A stretch of DNA of 64,000 nt. Source: Plectosphaerella cucumerina. Taxonomy: Eukaryota; Ascomycota; Sordariomycetes; Glomerellales; Plectosphaerellaceae. The position numbers and the translations under genes were made by a program. Below, one piece after another: positions 11,397 through 22,750 of the stretch. A model generated the notes under the pieces. That model did not search any database. It was not told the origin of the DNA and saw nothing but the letters and a program-made list of their open reading frames with translations. Numbering within the stretch: the first letter of the stretch is position 1; each line of letters begins with the position of its first letter. The stretch covers positions 2,046,001 through 2,110,000 of the forward strand of contig JAGPXD010000006.1 of assembly GCA_020746995.1 (NCBI GenBank), read 5' to 3'.

Positions 11397-14168
11397 ATGG
11401 GCGAACCGGTAAGAAGCCTGGACAGCCGGTGGTTAAAGCCCAAGCATCGGAAATCTAACGTGTCCAACTTATAGCCAGTTCAGCAAGCCGAGACCAGCTC
11501 CAGCAGCAGCCGGCGATCTTCGAGCCAACGACCTTCAAGTCAGAAAACGACACAGACGGCTCCATCGATTGCCGGATCCAAGAAGAGTGGTCGGGCTCCA
11601 CGAGCCACTCTCCAGGGCTACTCCATCCATGATGTCCCAAAACCGGCCGTGAAGCCTCGAGGAGAGCCCGTTGATTGGGATCAGGAGGACGTCCTCGAGA
11701 AGATCATGCCTCGCAGCCCCCCAAGGACTGATTCTGGCAAGCTATTCCCAGAGTTTGATGATCTCGAAAAGCTGGGGTTCAACGTAACACAGCGACGGAA
11801 GATGCTCACGGGGGAATGTGGGCGTCTGACGGCCGTCGTGAAGGACCTGGCCAGTACACCGACCTTTTCCACAAAGTCGACACTGCTGAAGCATGGTACA
11901 TTCGAAGGATACCGGGAGCTCTCCAGGGCGAGCCGTCGGATCAAAGCCGCCAACGATATTTGTCGCCTGCAGAATGAGTGCATCAATGCAGTCAACTGCA
12001 AGAGAATCCGAAGCCGGTCCAACCTGGCGGACCTCATTCGCAAGGTCCACCAGACCGCAGAAGCCGACACTGCCAGGAACGACCCAGGCCGTCGGGTGGC
12101 CATGCACGACCTCGTCAGCTACATCTCCGCCATCCTGGCCCGCCTCATCGTCCAGACGTCCCCGAGCCCTTACTGGCAGCTCAACGTCATGAGCGCCCTG
12201 ATCAAGCGCATCACGATGATCAAGGTTATCCTGAGCGACATGGCCCACTTCGCCGAGTCGGTGACGCAGGCTGCCAGGTCGGTGTTGGAAGCGCTGCCGG
12301 CTGATTCTGGGGACTCTCCTAGCGTCCTCGATGAAGTGGACGACGAGGAAGAATGCGAAGAGTATCTGCGTCAGGTCATGGCCAGCGAGAGGGAAGGCAC
12401 GGCGACTGTCGGTGAGAAGGAGATTGCCCAGCACTGCGTCAACGAGAACAGGTTCCGTGGGGGTCTCAATAAGAGCCTGGAGGACATTCTTGGGCCCATG
12501 TGCTTGGCCACTCTCTCAGGCCTGAAGCCTACTGCCTGGGAGATGTGTGCTGTGGCTTATGAGACTGGCTTCAAGGACTTCAAGGTCAGTCGGCATGGAA
12601 TCCACACCCACTGGGCATACTGACCGTGCTTCCACCTTCGCCAAAGGCCCTCCTGTACCAGGATCGCGACGGCGAATACACCGCAACATCGGACCTCGAC
12701 ACAATGAACACGGCCCACTCAGCCTTCAGCCTGCTTCACCAGATCGTCCGTCGCCTCCAAGAGGACCAGAAAGCGGCGCAAGACCCAGCACAACTCCCAA
12801 ATCCCGACGACCCGAAAAGTTTGCAGACCAGCATCGGCTGGGACTACGACGAAGTGCACAACAATGGAGGCATAGACCTCAACGGCTCCGAAAAGAGCCT
12901 CAAGCTCTCATCCATGAGCGAGATCGTCACCGTCATGGTGCCCCTCATCGCAACATCCCCAGGGTTCCTCAACCACTTCACAGGATTCCGCCACGTCATC
13001 GCCTCGACTGCCTCGATGCTCAACGACGCGGCGCCGACGGAACAGGGCAACTTTGTGGCCTTCTTCCGAATGTACACCAGCGATTTTGATCCACCAAAGG
13101 ATACCGACCTGTTCCGGCTGTCGGAAGCGCTCAAGGCGAAGCGCTTCTCTCGCACCAAGCTGATGAAGAGCTCGCAGTCACAGGCGCCTTGGCGTCTACG
13201 ACTGTGGAACGAGCCTACTCCGCATCAGCTGCTTGAGAAATGGAGGAGGGACATGGACGCGTGGGTCATTGATGAGACCAGCGTGACCATCGGCTGCGGC
13301 TGGGTACGTTAACGCGGAGTCCTTTGATCCCTAATCCAGCTGTGTCAGGAGCTGCTCCTGCTCGTATACCCACGTGGCATAACTCCTGCAGGCTCCCGTA
13401 GCTCCTGATACAGCCTAAAGAAGTAATTGCTGACTCGGCATGTCGTAGTATGTCTGGCCGGTGGTAGCACTCGCGTCGTGCCTGGCGCTCGGGGGTTTAG
13501 CCATCGGCTTCAGCGTCGGAGAGCGCATCAACGGCGTCGACCCCTCCAACCTGGCAACATATCTCTGGGTGCTAGGCGCCTTCGTGGTCCTAGTCGGGAA
13601 GAGCGTCAAGGTGAGCGAATGGTCCTGGAACGACTTCCTCCTCCGCCGGGTGCGGTGCAAATCAGTCTCGGAGATCCATTCCATCACCGGCATCAGTCCT
13701 CAGCACATCATCGCCAAGCTTCTCCACGACGACTGCGACGAGTCTGTCCTGCAGACACGGGGGCCTTACAATTCGGTCTTCCGCAACAGGCAGACCGAGG
13801 GCTTCTCGATTGATGTGGCCATCAGACAGTCGACGCTGCTGCTGAGCGGGTTGACGATGCTCAAGGTCGTGACGGCAAAGGGGCATGCGCTGGTGTGTCT
13901 GGACTCGAGGAGGAAGACGGAGCTTCGGGCTATTGTGCATCGCCCGAGGGCGCAGACAGAGTATCTTCTTTGCGAGGATATTGCCCAGGCACATAAAGAT
14001 CGTGATCAGGCGGAGAAGAACGGCGTTGTATCGGAAAAGGGGGGTATTCAGGCGCAGGCAGGCGCTGGGCTGGAGCCGGTCAAGCTGCGGTTGTCGAGGG
14101 CGAAGGGTGTCAAGTGGATGAGGATCCTGGGCATTTATGGGCCTGAGAATGAGCCCGAGTTTGTTTAG
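11397..14168 (+). CDS. conserved-looking fungal membrane protein, unknown function
   Basis: Four exons join in phase to 832 residues: 11397-11408 (only 12 nt, MGEP), 11475-12584, 12647-13303 and 13449-14168. The first 60 residues are Ser/Thr/Gln-rich and basic. A long helical region follows (about 70-590) with no domain I recognise, including an acidic patch DEVDDEEECEEY. Exon 4 encodes two hydrophobic segments (about 594-617 and 628-646), then a soluble C-terminal part of about 185 residues. The layout is a large soluble domain, a helical hairpin in a membrane and a smaller tail. The tiny first exon is the least certain part; without it the in-frame ATG at 11649 would start the protein. The last intron (145 bp) is longer than its neighbours. 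No function is proposed. Confidence 0.7.
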
Positions 14169-15030
14169 CGGTCGAAAACCTCTGTACGTTTTTGAAGCAG
14201 AGCGGTATCATAAAGCTGAAGCAGAGTTTCTGGATTGAATCGGGCCAATGGCTCCATGCTGAGTAGTCATCGTCTTTGTCGACGACTTGGAGGGTCGGAG
14301 GAGATTGCTCAGACTCGGCGCTCTGTCCTTTCTCAGGGGGGGAAGAGGAGACATCATTATAGGGTGGAGTTTTCGGAGAAATATCTCCGTCATGTAGCGA
14401 GCTTCGACGCAAGCACGTCTGCAGCAGATGGGTGGTTTCAGCCGTGACTTGTTGGCGATGGCGGCGACAGTCCGTCGAAGTCGTCCATGAAATGAGGTGT
14501 ACGAAGATGGATTGAATCCGACGTTCGAGGCGACCAGGTTACTATGGAGCATCAGCATGGATGCCTCGAGCCACTCGGTGTCCTCATTCACAATGTAAAA
14601 AGATTTCGCATGCCGATGGACTGTTCCAGCCCCTCGGGTAGACCGATGCCCTCTCAAAAATGTGTATCAAGATGTGTACGAGGGTAAATTGCTGTGCTAC
14701 CACCCTCCTTCCCCCCGTATCTAACATTGCACCACTCTCCTCGTTTCAGCACACATTATCCCAGTGCGCTACCGATTGGATATACGGATCATCGCGCTAC
14801 ATGGGGGTAAACCTCCAGCACTAAGTTAAGCGCTGCAGAAGCGTGAGACACACCGATTGGGCGGCTCGGGACGTGGGTGCTAGGATCACGATACTAGTGC
14901 CGAGAAGCCCCCTGTTGCTGCGACAAGGTGGTGTTTTTCTTGCATCGGCATGTGTTTCTCCTGATTGACGTTCCTTTTGTCGATTTCACTTCCGTTCATC
15001 ATCTGCCAGCCTTGTCCATCACCAGCCGCA
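14169..15030. other. intergenic, no gene seen
   Basis: 3' flank of the membrane-protein gene and promoter of the permease gene. The ORFs present are short and lack motifs. Confidence 0.5.
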
Positions 15031-16773
15031 ATGGCGTCGAAAACGGACTACCAGAAACCGCCGAAAGAGCGCGACGATGACGCTGTCGAAAGGGAACCAT
15101 CGCCATCACCACCGACCTCGAGCGACGACGACCTGGACGGTAATGGCCTCCGTGTTCTGGGCGGCACGGGCCAGGATTGGCGGGACATGCAGCGCTTGGG
15201 CAAGAAGCAGCAGTTCAAGCGCAACTTCTCCCTCTGGTCGGCCCTAGGATTCGTCGCCATTTACATGGCCACATGGGAGTTCGTCCTCGTCTCTCTGTCA
15301 GTCGGCTTCACGAATGGAGGTTTCGCGGGGTTGTTCTGGTGCTTCATCACAACCACCCTCGCCTATTCCTCCGTTGTCGTCTCCCTCGCCGAGATGGCCT
15401 CCATGGCTCCCACGTCAGGAGGACAGTACCACTGGGTTTCCGAGTTCTCGCCCCCAGAGTACCAAAAGGTCCTCTCGTACGCGTCCGGCTGGATGACGAC
15501 GCTGGGGTGGCTCGCCAGTCTTGCCAGCAGCGTCTACGTCCTCGCGTGGCAGGTGCAGGCTTGCATCAACGCCGTCAACCCAGATTACGCTTTTGAAAGC
15601 TGGCAGATCACCCTCCTCATGTGGGCGATCCTTCTCCTCACAGTCTTGTTCAACACCTACGGAACGCCCTTCTTCCCGCAACTCGAGACAGCCAGTTTGA
15701 TCGGCCATCTCGCCGGCTTCTTCATCGTCATGATCCCCCTTTGGGTGTTGTGCGAGAAGAACTCGCCCCAGGACGTCTTCCTCACCTTCCAGGACCAGAG
15801 CGGATGGGAGAGCATGGGCGCTGCGTACCTGACGAGCCAGATCTACATCATGTGGTGCTGCTTTGGCTCGGACAGTGTTGTGCACATCTCCGAGGAGGTG
15901 GAGAATGCATCCATCGTGGTGCCGAGGGCCATGGTTTGGTCGTATGTCGGCAATGTCTTCTTCGGATTCATCATGCTCATCACGATGCTGTTCTGCATCG
16001 GTCCGATTGACGTGGTGGCAAGTCCACCCCGACTTCCCTATACAGCCTGGCCTTATCCTAACCCTCACAGACCGAGTCCGACTGGCCCTTCATCGTCCTC
16101 TTCGACAGGACAGGCTCCAGCGCTTTGAACATGTTCTTCAACGTTCTCCTCTGGGTGCTCATCTACCTTGGCAACATCACCGCCCTGGCCACCTGTGCCC
16201 GCGAGACCTGGGCTTTCGCCCGAGACAAAGGGCTCCCCTTTTCCGGCTACATCGGACACATGTAAGTTCTCCTTGTCGGAGACCAGACCTCACCCACTCA
16301 CATCTTCAAGGAACGAAAAGTGGAAGATCCCCTTCAACTCCATCTACGTCATCTCCGCCGCCTGCGTCCTCCTCAGCCTCATCCAGATCGGCTCCGACGC
16401 CGCCTTCAACATCCTTGTGTCGCTCTCGACCCTCGGTCTGATGAGCACGTACATGCTCAGCATCGGCTGCGTCCTCCTCAAGCGCATCAGGCGCGAGCCT
16501 CTCCCCCCTGCGCGCTGGGGCCTCGGACGCTACGGTCTGGTCGTCAACGCGTTCGCATTCCTGTACAGTGGCTTCATCATCATCTTCTGCTGCTTCCCGC
16601 TGTCTCTGCCCGTGGGTGTGGCAGATGCGAACTGGGCGCCTCTTATCTGGGTGGCGGTCATAGCTCTTGCAGCCGTCATGTATCTGGTGCAGGGAAGGAA
16701 GACGTACACTGCGCCTGTTGACTTCGTGGAGGGGAGGAAGGCGGAAGGGGTGCCGCTGCAGGAGACGTTTTGA
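15031..16773 (+). CDS. amino acid/GABA-type permease (APC superfamily)
   Basis: Three exons (15031-16017, 16071-16261 and 16311-16773) give 546 residues. After a 55-residue acidic, Ser/Pro-rich cytosolic N-terminus come about 12 hydrophobic segments. Family marks are the first helix region SLWSALGFVAIYMATWEF, MASMAPTSGGQYHW, HISEEVENAS followed by VPRAM, and ARETWAFARDKGLPFS. These match the fungal ACT subfamily (GABA, choline and related permeases such as Uga4 and Hnm1), so it probably imports a small amine or amino acid across the plasma membrane. Substrate cannot be assigned. MASKTDY was taken as start over the longer upstream frame. The first intron most simply uses a GC donor (GTG|GCAAGT), giving IDVV-TESDWPF; weaker GT donors 3 or 6 bases upstream keep the same frame. 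Confidence 0.88.
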
Positions 16774-17640
16774 GCTGGGAGGGATGCTTCAAGGTGCGTA
16801 TGTATTTCGCAGCGGCAAGCATTGCTTGGTGATAATTGAACACTTGTCCATGACATCGAGATGACGAAAGAAGACAGACAGGTGCGTGATTTGTGAAGGG
16901 GCAATGATCACGTACCTAGCGCACCAGGAGACTGGATACAGCGGACGATACAAACGAATCTTGCCTTGCCATCGCCAGACGACGTGTCATCTCTCATCCA
17001 CACACTCACATCATGCCGCCTTGACTAGCTCCGGATGACTGGATTGCTCATCTCATCATCGGCAGCTCATGCAATGATCCCTTGGCGAGGGTTTGCCCCA
17101 TGAGGACAGAGGAGACTCCGAGGGTTCAAGGCTCTCGAAGCTGTGATCCCTTCTGAGGTACCCCCCGTCATGTGTCTTGCAACAGACATGCAATATCCTG
17201 ACAATAGCAAGCAGGAAACGAGTCGAGTGGAAGTTTGGAGATTTCCGCTGACAGCTACGACATGTGGCGACGTCCGTTTGCTGAGCATGGAGCTTCGTTT
17301 GCAATGCCCAGCACCAAGCCATCCAACGAGGCCGTTTGCCTCTCCAGCTGCCACCAAGAGTGGCGGTGAGGAGTATCAACTGACATTTATGCAGTGTCCC
17401 GTCGCTTCAGTGGCCGGCCGATGCAGTCACTTCAACTTGGGTGTCAGGTCTTCTGCGGTCTGGATCCACCCGTCACTCTCTCCCCTAAATGCGACATCAG
17501 GCTGTTGGCCACCTCAGCTCCAGCTCCCCTTAAGGTACCTACCTGCCCCAGGTTCTTCATACCTGATGTAGCCAGCACCTCCTCCCACGAGTTGTGTCTT
17601 TTCATCCCACAGCACAGATTCTGCGCAATCGACGCCGAAA
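16774..17640. other. intergenic, no gene seen
   Basis: Between the permease and the DUF6604-type gene, which lie on the same strand. No ORF with a recognisable motif; the last few hundred bases are the likely promoter of the downstream gene. Confidence 0.5.
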
Positions 17641-20226
17641 ATGCTTCCCCCGAGTCTATCCAGCACATACCAGCGGTACAAGCAAGACACCAACATCGTC
17701 GCATCATGGCTGGCTTCCACTGCGCTCGCGTGCGGGTATGCCCCTGATCGTCTGAAGAATCCTGCGGCGGCGGCCCCAGCTCCATCTTCCTCTGGTCGGC
17801 TGAAGGGGAAGGATCGCAAGGAAGCGAAGCGAGCAAAGCAGCAACAGGGCTCTCAGGAGACCACTAAGCGACCAAAGCACATCATCGCCGTGGCCGACTT
17901 TGTCACTCTGGCTGAGTTCATCGCTTCGTCAAAGTCATCATCCGCCTCCCTTCCCGACTTCTTCATCGGAGCGCTCAGCCGCGTCATCTCTCTTCGCTCC
18001 AGCTTTCGAGACCGCATGAGCCAGGAGGGCATGGCTGAGGATGCCGCATCGGACAAGACGCACAACTACTTCACCAAGATCCTCGTCCAAGTCCGCACCA
18101 CTCTCAAACCCCTGATGCCCACGACCCAGACAGAGAACCTGCCTTCGCTCAACCGATTCGAGAACCTCAAGCTCTACGAACCCTCCCAGGCCTTCCTGGA
18201 CGCTCCGGCCCCGGCTCCCTCCAAGCCAGATAAGAACCAGCCACCCACTTCAGATGCATCATACGTGGCCGAGCAGTCTTCCAGGCTCGAGGAGGTCATC
18301 TTCGCCTGGACCGTCATGACGAAAGACCTCACTGCCTTGAGGAATTACATCAAGGCCATCTGGCTCGAGCATCGAAATGGCTTCTTCGACGCCGCCGTCG
18401 CGGCCTTGGCCACCAACACCGCCGTCGACCTGGCCCGCAGCATCATGGATGAGGTCCTGCCCCTCGCCGAGCAACATGGGGGCTGCTGGTTGATAGCCCA
18501 ATGCTTCCATCGGGGACATTGCCTGGGCCGGGGACTTGATCCCCACGACTATGCCTCAACCACCGGTACCTACGGCACGTACGATATCGCAAGCGACACC
18601 CTTGTAGCGACGTATACGCTGCTCGGGTTACTGCCCGAGTACCTCGACGAAAGCCCTATTCCTTCTTTCAAGGAGTGGAGATATTTCCACTACGACCCGG
18701 CCAAGGACCGTCAAAGTCTGAGCGGCGAAGAAAAGGCATGCGAGGACAAGGCCATTCTGCTGCATCTGGTTGCGGACCTGATCACCGTCGTCCGATTGCT
18801 GCCGGAGTATCCGGTCGAGGACGAGTTGCTCCGCGGCATGAAAGAGCTCGATAGGACGCGCAAGGTATCCTTCGCCCTCGCCTTTGCGGCCCAGGTGCAC
18901 GTCGATATCCACCACGTCCTGCGGGAGCACGCCCCGAGGGCGCGTACGGACCTGCTTCAGGCCTCGCGGGTTCTCGACGACGAGATCACCGCCTTCCTCG
19001 ACTTCCACAAGTCAGTCAAGTCCAAGGCTTGGCCGCAAGCATGCGACAAGACGCTGCTGGCGCTGCAACAGCAGATGCGCTGGGTTCGTGCGGATCCCAT
19101 CCACCACGTCAAGGTCAAGGCCCTCAAGGAAATGGGCAGGCCCTACCCCCCAGATTCGGAGAAGCACAAGCTGCTGGCCGTTTCGCCCGTCATAGCGGGC
19201 CTGCTGCTCTTCCGCTTCCGCGCCCATTCGTGGAAGATGGCCATGCTCGTCAACAAGGCCTGGGGCACCGTCCTCTACTCCGCCCACCTCTTTGACGCCC
19301 TGGAGAACGAACGGGTCATCAATCCTGGCCATCACTGGCAAGACATGGACGTCGCCAAGAACCTCTTCGGGCACGACCAGTTCTACGTCGGCGACCGTCC
19401 CAAGTCGCGGCTCGAGTACCTGTCCAAGTTCTGCCTGAGCGTCGGCGTCTCCGCAGCCTTCTTTGCGCAGCGAGGCAAGTCCCCGAAGGACCGCCCCAAG
19501 AACTATAAGGCGCCCATGGCAAAGGCGGGAGGACGCTACCTCAAGGGCGATCTGCCCGTCTCGCAGATGTTCTTTGCGCGATACCTCGAAAAGTCGGGGC
19601 AGATCGACTGGACGCCTGAACATGTCGGCGACATCCTCGCACGGAGCCGGTGGGAGGTCCAGATCAACGAGAAGGGCGAACCCGTCCTCGTCGAGAGCGG
19701 CAAGTCGCAGAAGCTGAGGCGGCAAGACGCTGCCGCTCAGGTACTCCTTTCGCCGGAGGAGCTCATCCTCAAGCTTGCGCTGAGTCTGCAGGCCGAGTCG
19801 CTGGAGATGACGTTCCTCTACCTGAAGATGCACCGCGAGTGCTTCAAGTTCCTGTGGGCGATCAGGGAGGCGTGCCAGCCTCTGCTGCTGCAAGTGTACA
19901 CGCCAAGCGCTGTGGTCGAGAAGACGGAGCCGACGGGCATCGTCAACTGGGTCTTGACGAGTCTGAACGGGGGATTCGGGAGGCAATTCACCGAGAGCTT
20001 GTTGCAGAGATGCGCGAATGTGGTTGACACGATGGCCTCGAGCGGGGACGGTGCTGTTGTTTGTCGCGCGATGGGGGACCTGGGCTTTTCCATCCAGCAT
20101 GAGGTCACAGAGGGGGGAAAGCACGGGAATCTGGTTATTGACCACAAGACTCCCTCCCTCGCGCTTTTCCAGCAAGCATTGGCTCGGCAGAGCAATTCTG
20201 GAGGTGCTGTAGATCAGCAGGCGTGA
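17641..20226 (+). CDS. DUF6604-type fungal protein
   Basis: A single uninterrupted exon of 861 residues. The N-terminus YQRYKQDTNIVASWLASTA followed by an ACGY motif is the signature I associate with the fungal DUF6604 domain, a region found at the start of large, poorly characterised Pezizomycotina proteins. A Lys/Arg-rich linker (about 50-80) precedes a segment rich in Ser and hydrophobic residues, then a long mostly helical body with no catalytic motif I can recognise. There is no signal peptide or membrane helix. Exon GC content is high and codon use resembles the neighbouring permease. Function unknown. The family link rests on memory of the N-terminal pattern only. Confidence 0.75.
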   Translation: MLPPSLSSTYQRYKQDTNIVASWLASTALACGYAPDRLKNPAAAAPAPSSSGRLKGKDRKEAKRAKQQQGSQETTKRPKHIIAVADFVTLAEFIASSKSSSASLPDFFIGALSRVISLRSSFRDRMSQEGMAEDAASDKTHNYFTKILVQVRTTLKPLMPTTQTENLPSLNRFENLKLYEPSQAFLDAPAPAPSKPDKNQPPTSDASYVAEQSSRLEEVIFAWTVMTKDLTALRNYIKAIWLEHRNGFFDAAVAALATNTAVDLARSIMDEVLPLAEQHGGCWLIAQCFHRGHCLGRGLDPHDYASTTGTYGTYDIASDTLVATYTLLGLLPEYLDESPIPSFKEWRYFHYDPAKDRQSLSGEEKACEDKAILLHLVADLITVVRLLPEYPVEDELLRGMKELDRTRKVSFALAFAAQVHVDIHHVLREHAPRARTDLLQASRVLDDEITAFLDFHKSVKSKAWPQACDKTLLALQQQMRWVRADPIHHVKVKALKEMGRPYPPDSEKHKLLAVSPVIAGLLLFRFRAHSWKMAMLVNKAWGTVLYSAHLFDALENERVINPGHHWQDMDVAKNLFGHDQFYVGDRPKSRLEYLSKFCLSVGVSAAFFAQRGKSPKDRPKNYKAPMAKAGGRYLKGDLPVSQMFFARYLEKSGQIDWTPEHVGDILARSRWEVQINEKGEPVLVESGKSQKLRRQDAAAQVLLSPEELILKLALSLQAESLEMTFLYLKMHRECFKFLWAIREACQPLLLQVYTPSAVVEKTEPTGIVNWVLTSLNGGFGRQFTESLLQRCANVVDTMASSGDGAVVCRAMGDLGFSIQHEVTEGGKHGNLVIDHKTPSLALFQQALARQSNSGGAVDQQA

Positions 20227-20540
20227 TGGGAAATTTGCTGTTGTATCTTGCAGGTAGTCAACCGGAGAAAGAGAAGTTTCGCGATGGCAGATGCGGGTCC
20301 CGACGCGGCTTGGTGCCAAGGGTAAGGTACTTTTGTTCTCAAAAGCGCAAATGCAATCTTACGATGCGGACTGAAAAGGGTCATGTTCCCCATTCCCGGC
20401 GAGGAGTCATTTTCCTCTTTCCTTTCCTTGCCTGCAATGGGTGATTAGGAGTGAAGCAGGCGTGTCAATTGACTTGCGATTGACAGAGCGGAAGTTCATC
20501 ATCAACACCCTCATCTCACGACACCAGGGGCGCACAGACC
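20227..20540. other. intergenic, promoter of aspartic-protease homologue
   Basis: Short gap between two plus-strand genes; no gene seen. Confidence 0.5.
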
Positions 20541-22099
20541 ATGAAGATCACCATCCCCGTCCGTCTCGGCGTCTTGTTCGCCTCGGCCCATGGCGCCGCA
20601 GCCGGGCCGGGCTTCATTTCGCTGCCCTTGACCAGACAGAACTCCAGCCAGACCCTCGCCAGGCGGCAGGCGGACTTGATCTGGAACGACTACAGAGGCT
20701 ATCCCTACTTTGTTGACGGTATGCTACTCCCCATGACAGTCCAGTCCCCTTTAACATTGTCCCTCCGAGTCTGACGACTTATGCCCACTGGCAGTCGACA
20801 TTGGAACACCCAAGCAGCGTGTGCAGCTCGCCCTTGATATGACGGCATACGGGACTGTTGTCGTGGGAAAGTGCGCATCATCGCGCTTGCCTGAAAACGC
20901 CATCGCCTGTGAGAAGACGGGAGCGTACAACACGTCGCTCTCCACCACGAGCATCTACGTCGCCGAAGACGGCATTGACGAGATGTACAAGGATGACGAA
21001 ACCGCGTTGCAAGGCTTGTCATATTTGAGGTACCAATACTACGCCGACGACCTGACCGTCGAGGGCCAAGGTGAGCCCACTCCCACTTGCTTGTTGCCTT
21101 CATCTTCTGCCACGACCCTCCCCTGGCTGACATGACGCAGACACACTCAAGAACGTCACCCTCATGGTGTCCAAACTCTCCGAGGCTTATACGTTCGGAT
21201 TCCTGGGGCTAGGATTCAGCGTCAATGAAAGCGTCACCCATGACCATGCGACCGGCATCCTGGATGCCCTCACCGAGCAGGGACTCATCGGCGCCAGGGC
21301 TTTCGGCATCACCTTCGGCGACGGCTACGACTCGCCCTCCCTGGTCCTCGGCGGCGTCGATACCAAGAAGTTCTCCGGCCCCCTCGCGAAGGTCCCCCTC
21401 ATCGACCCGCCCCAAGGTCTCTACGACGAGACGCAAGACTATCACTGGCTGAACGTCGAGAGTGTCGTTCTGGACAGCGGCAACGGCAGCCGCTCGACCC
21501 TCGACGGCTTCAAGGTCATGACCTCTAGTACCTTGGCCTATAGCGACCTCCCCGACGACATCGTCATCACCGTAGGTGAGGCGCTGGGCGTGACGAACTG
21601 GACAGACCCCGCCTGGCGGACCGTTCCGTGTAGCCGAGGCGACACCGTCAACGGCTCGCTCGAGCTGGAGTTCTCGGGCTTCACGGCGACAATCCCCTAC
21701 CGCGACCTGCTCTATCCGGATAATCACCCAGACGCCAAAGAGGGCGACTGCTACATCACCGTGCAGCCGTCGTGGGACCTGACAGATGGTCCGCCGGAAT
21801 ATCACCTGGGGTCCACGTTCCTGCGTGCCATGTATGCCGTTTTTGACCAGGACAACAAGGCCGTGTGGCTGGCCAAGTATGAAAACTGCGGGAGCGAGGA
21901 GGTGGCTTTCTCCAAGGGGGAGGATGTTAGGGGGCACTGCGGCGGAGGCGAGTCGGGGTCGGAAGAGAGCTCTTCAGACGAGACTCCTTCGGGCGAGGGG
22001 GGGAGCCCGAATAATGGCGATAGCGGGAGTGGTGGGAGTCGACCGGGCGTAAAGGCGGCCCTGATGTTGGGCGCTGCATTCATGCCTCTTCTCTTCTAG
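20541..22099 (+). CDS. GPI-anchored aspartic-protease homologue, active site degenerate
   Basis: Three exons (20541-20718, 20795-21070 and 21141-22099) join in phase to 470 residues. There is a signal peptide (to about residue 20), a short propeptide with RR at 41-42, a pepsin-fold body and a Ser/Gly-rich C-terminus ending in a hydrophobic GPI-type tail. The fold is shown by DIGTPKQRVQLALD, GFLGLGFS, SLVLGGVD and YHLGSTFLRAMYAVFD with a following NKAVWLA, all in the order of yapsin/candidapepsin-like proteases. The catalytic motifs are abnormal: the first DTGS is DMTA (Asp74 kept), and the position expected to read LDSG before LPDDIV reads MTSS (278-281). An LDSG occurs at 262-265, about 15 residues early and followed by N-G-S. 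It is probably a cell-surface protein with weak or no proteolytic activity. Confidence 0.82.
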
Positions 22100-22298
22100 A
22101 TAGTCAGACCCTTCTAACTGGGTAGTGGGATACCTTCTAATAGATCCTCCTTGTCTTGAAGCTGTTGATGTGATACGAGATACTTACCGGTCGAGCAGAA
22201 GCAGTCACCAGTCCAGCACTAGATGAAGTCAGACAAATCCAGTGAGCTGCGACTCTTGTCCAAGCTGAGAGAAAGGATCATGTTCGTAGATACTCAGA

Positions 22299-22750
22299 CT
22301 ACATGATCCGTTCGACAGTCGAGCGGTGAACGTCGACTACGCAACCCGGCTCCGTGCCGGGCTTCTCGCAACAGTCCCAGATGAAACCTTCGGGGACATC
22401 AGCGAAGTACTGCTCCACCGTGATTCTGCCGTCGGATTCTTCCCAGTGGTCGTCCCAGGCTTCATGGTCGTCATCCACATGCAACGTACCCATCGGCAGG
22501 TCAGCCTGATACGTTGGGTAAGGTCGGAGGACTAGAGCGGGCACTTACCAGTGTGTCCTTTGGTGCAAGAGCCCAGGATGTTAGTGGCCGGGTCGAAGAG
22601 CTTGGAGCATTGGGTGCATGTTCGCGGTGTTTGAGTGGCTTGATCGGTCATGACCGGAGCATTGGGTTGCTGGCTTGCTGCTGTGGAATTGAGTGTACCC
22701 TCCTGATGGGTATCTCCGATGCGAGCTTTCTTGCTAGGAGGTGACTCCAT
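22299..22750 (-). pseudogene. small Cys-rich protein gene with out-of-frame halves
   Basis: Exon 1 (from 22750) encodes about 68 residues including RTCTQCSKLFDPATN and GSCTKGH, a zinc-ribbon-like start. A strong donor (G|GTAAGT, at 22543) follows, and the only plausible acceptor is TATCAG. Joining them gives an immediate TGA, and reading through also stops within five codons. Yet in another frame (22299-22544) the downstream DNA encodes LHVDDDHEAWDDHWEE and FIWDCCEKPGTEPGC. That is the C-terminal half expected for fungal proteins of the pattern CxxC...GSC-x-H-x-G..D-W-x-D-x-D..W-x-CC. The halves differ by one base of phase. It could be a pseudogene, an assembly error, or a gene with an unusual splice. 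Confidence 0.55.
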
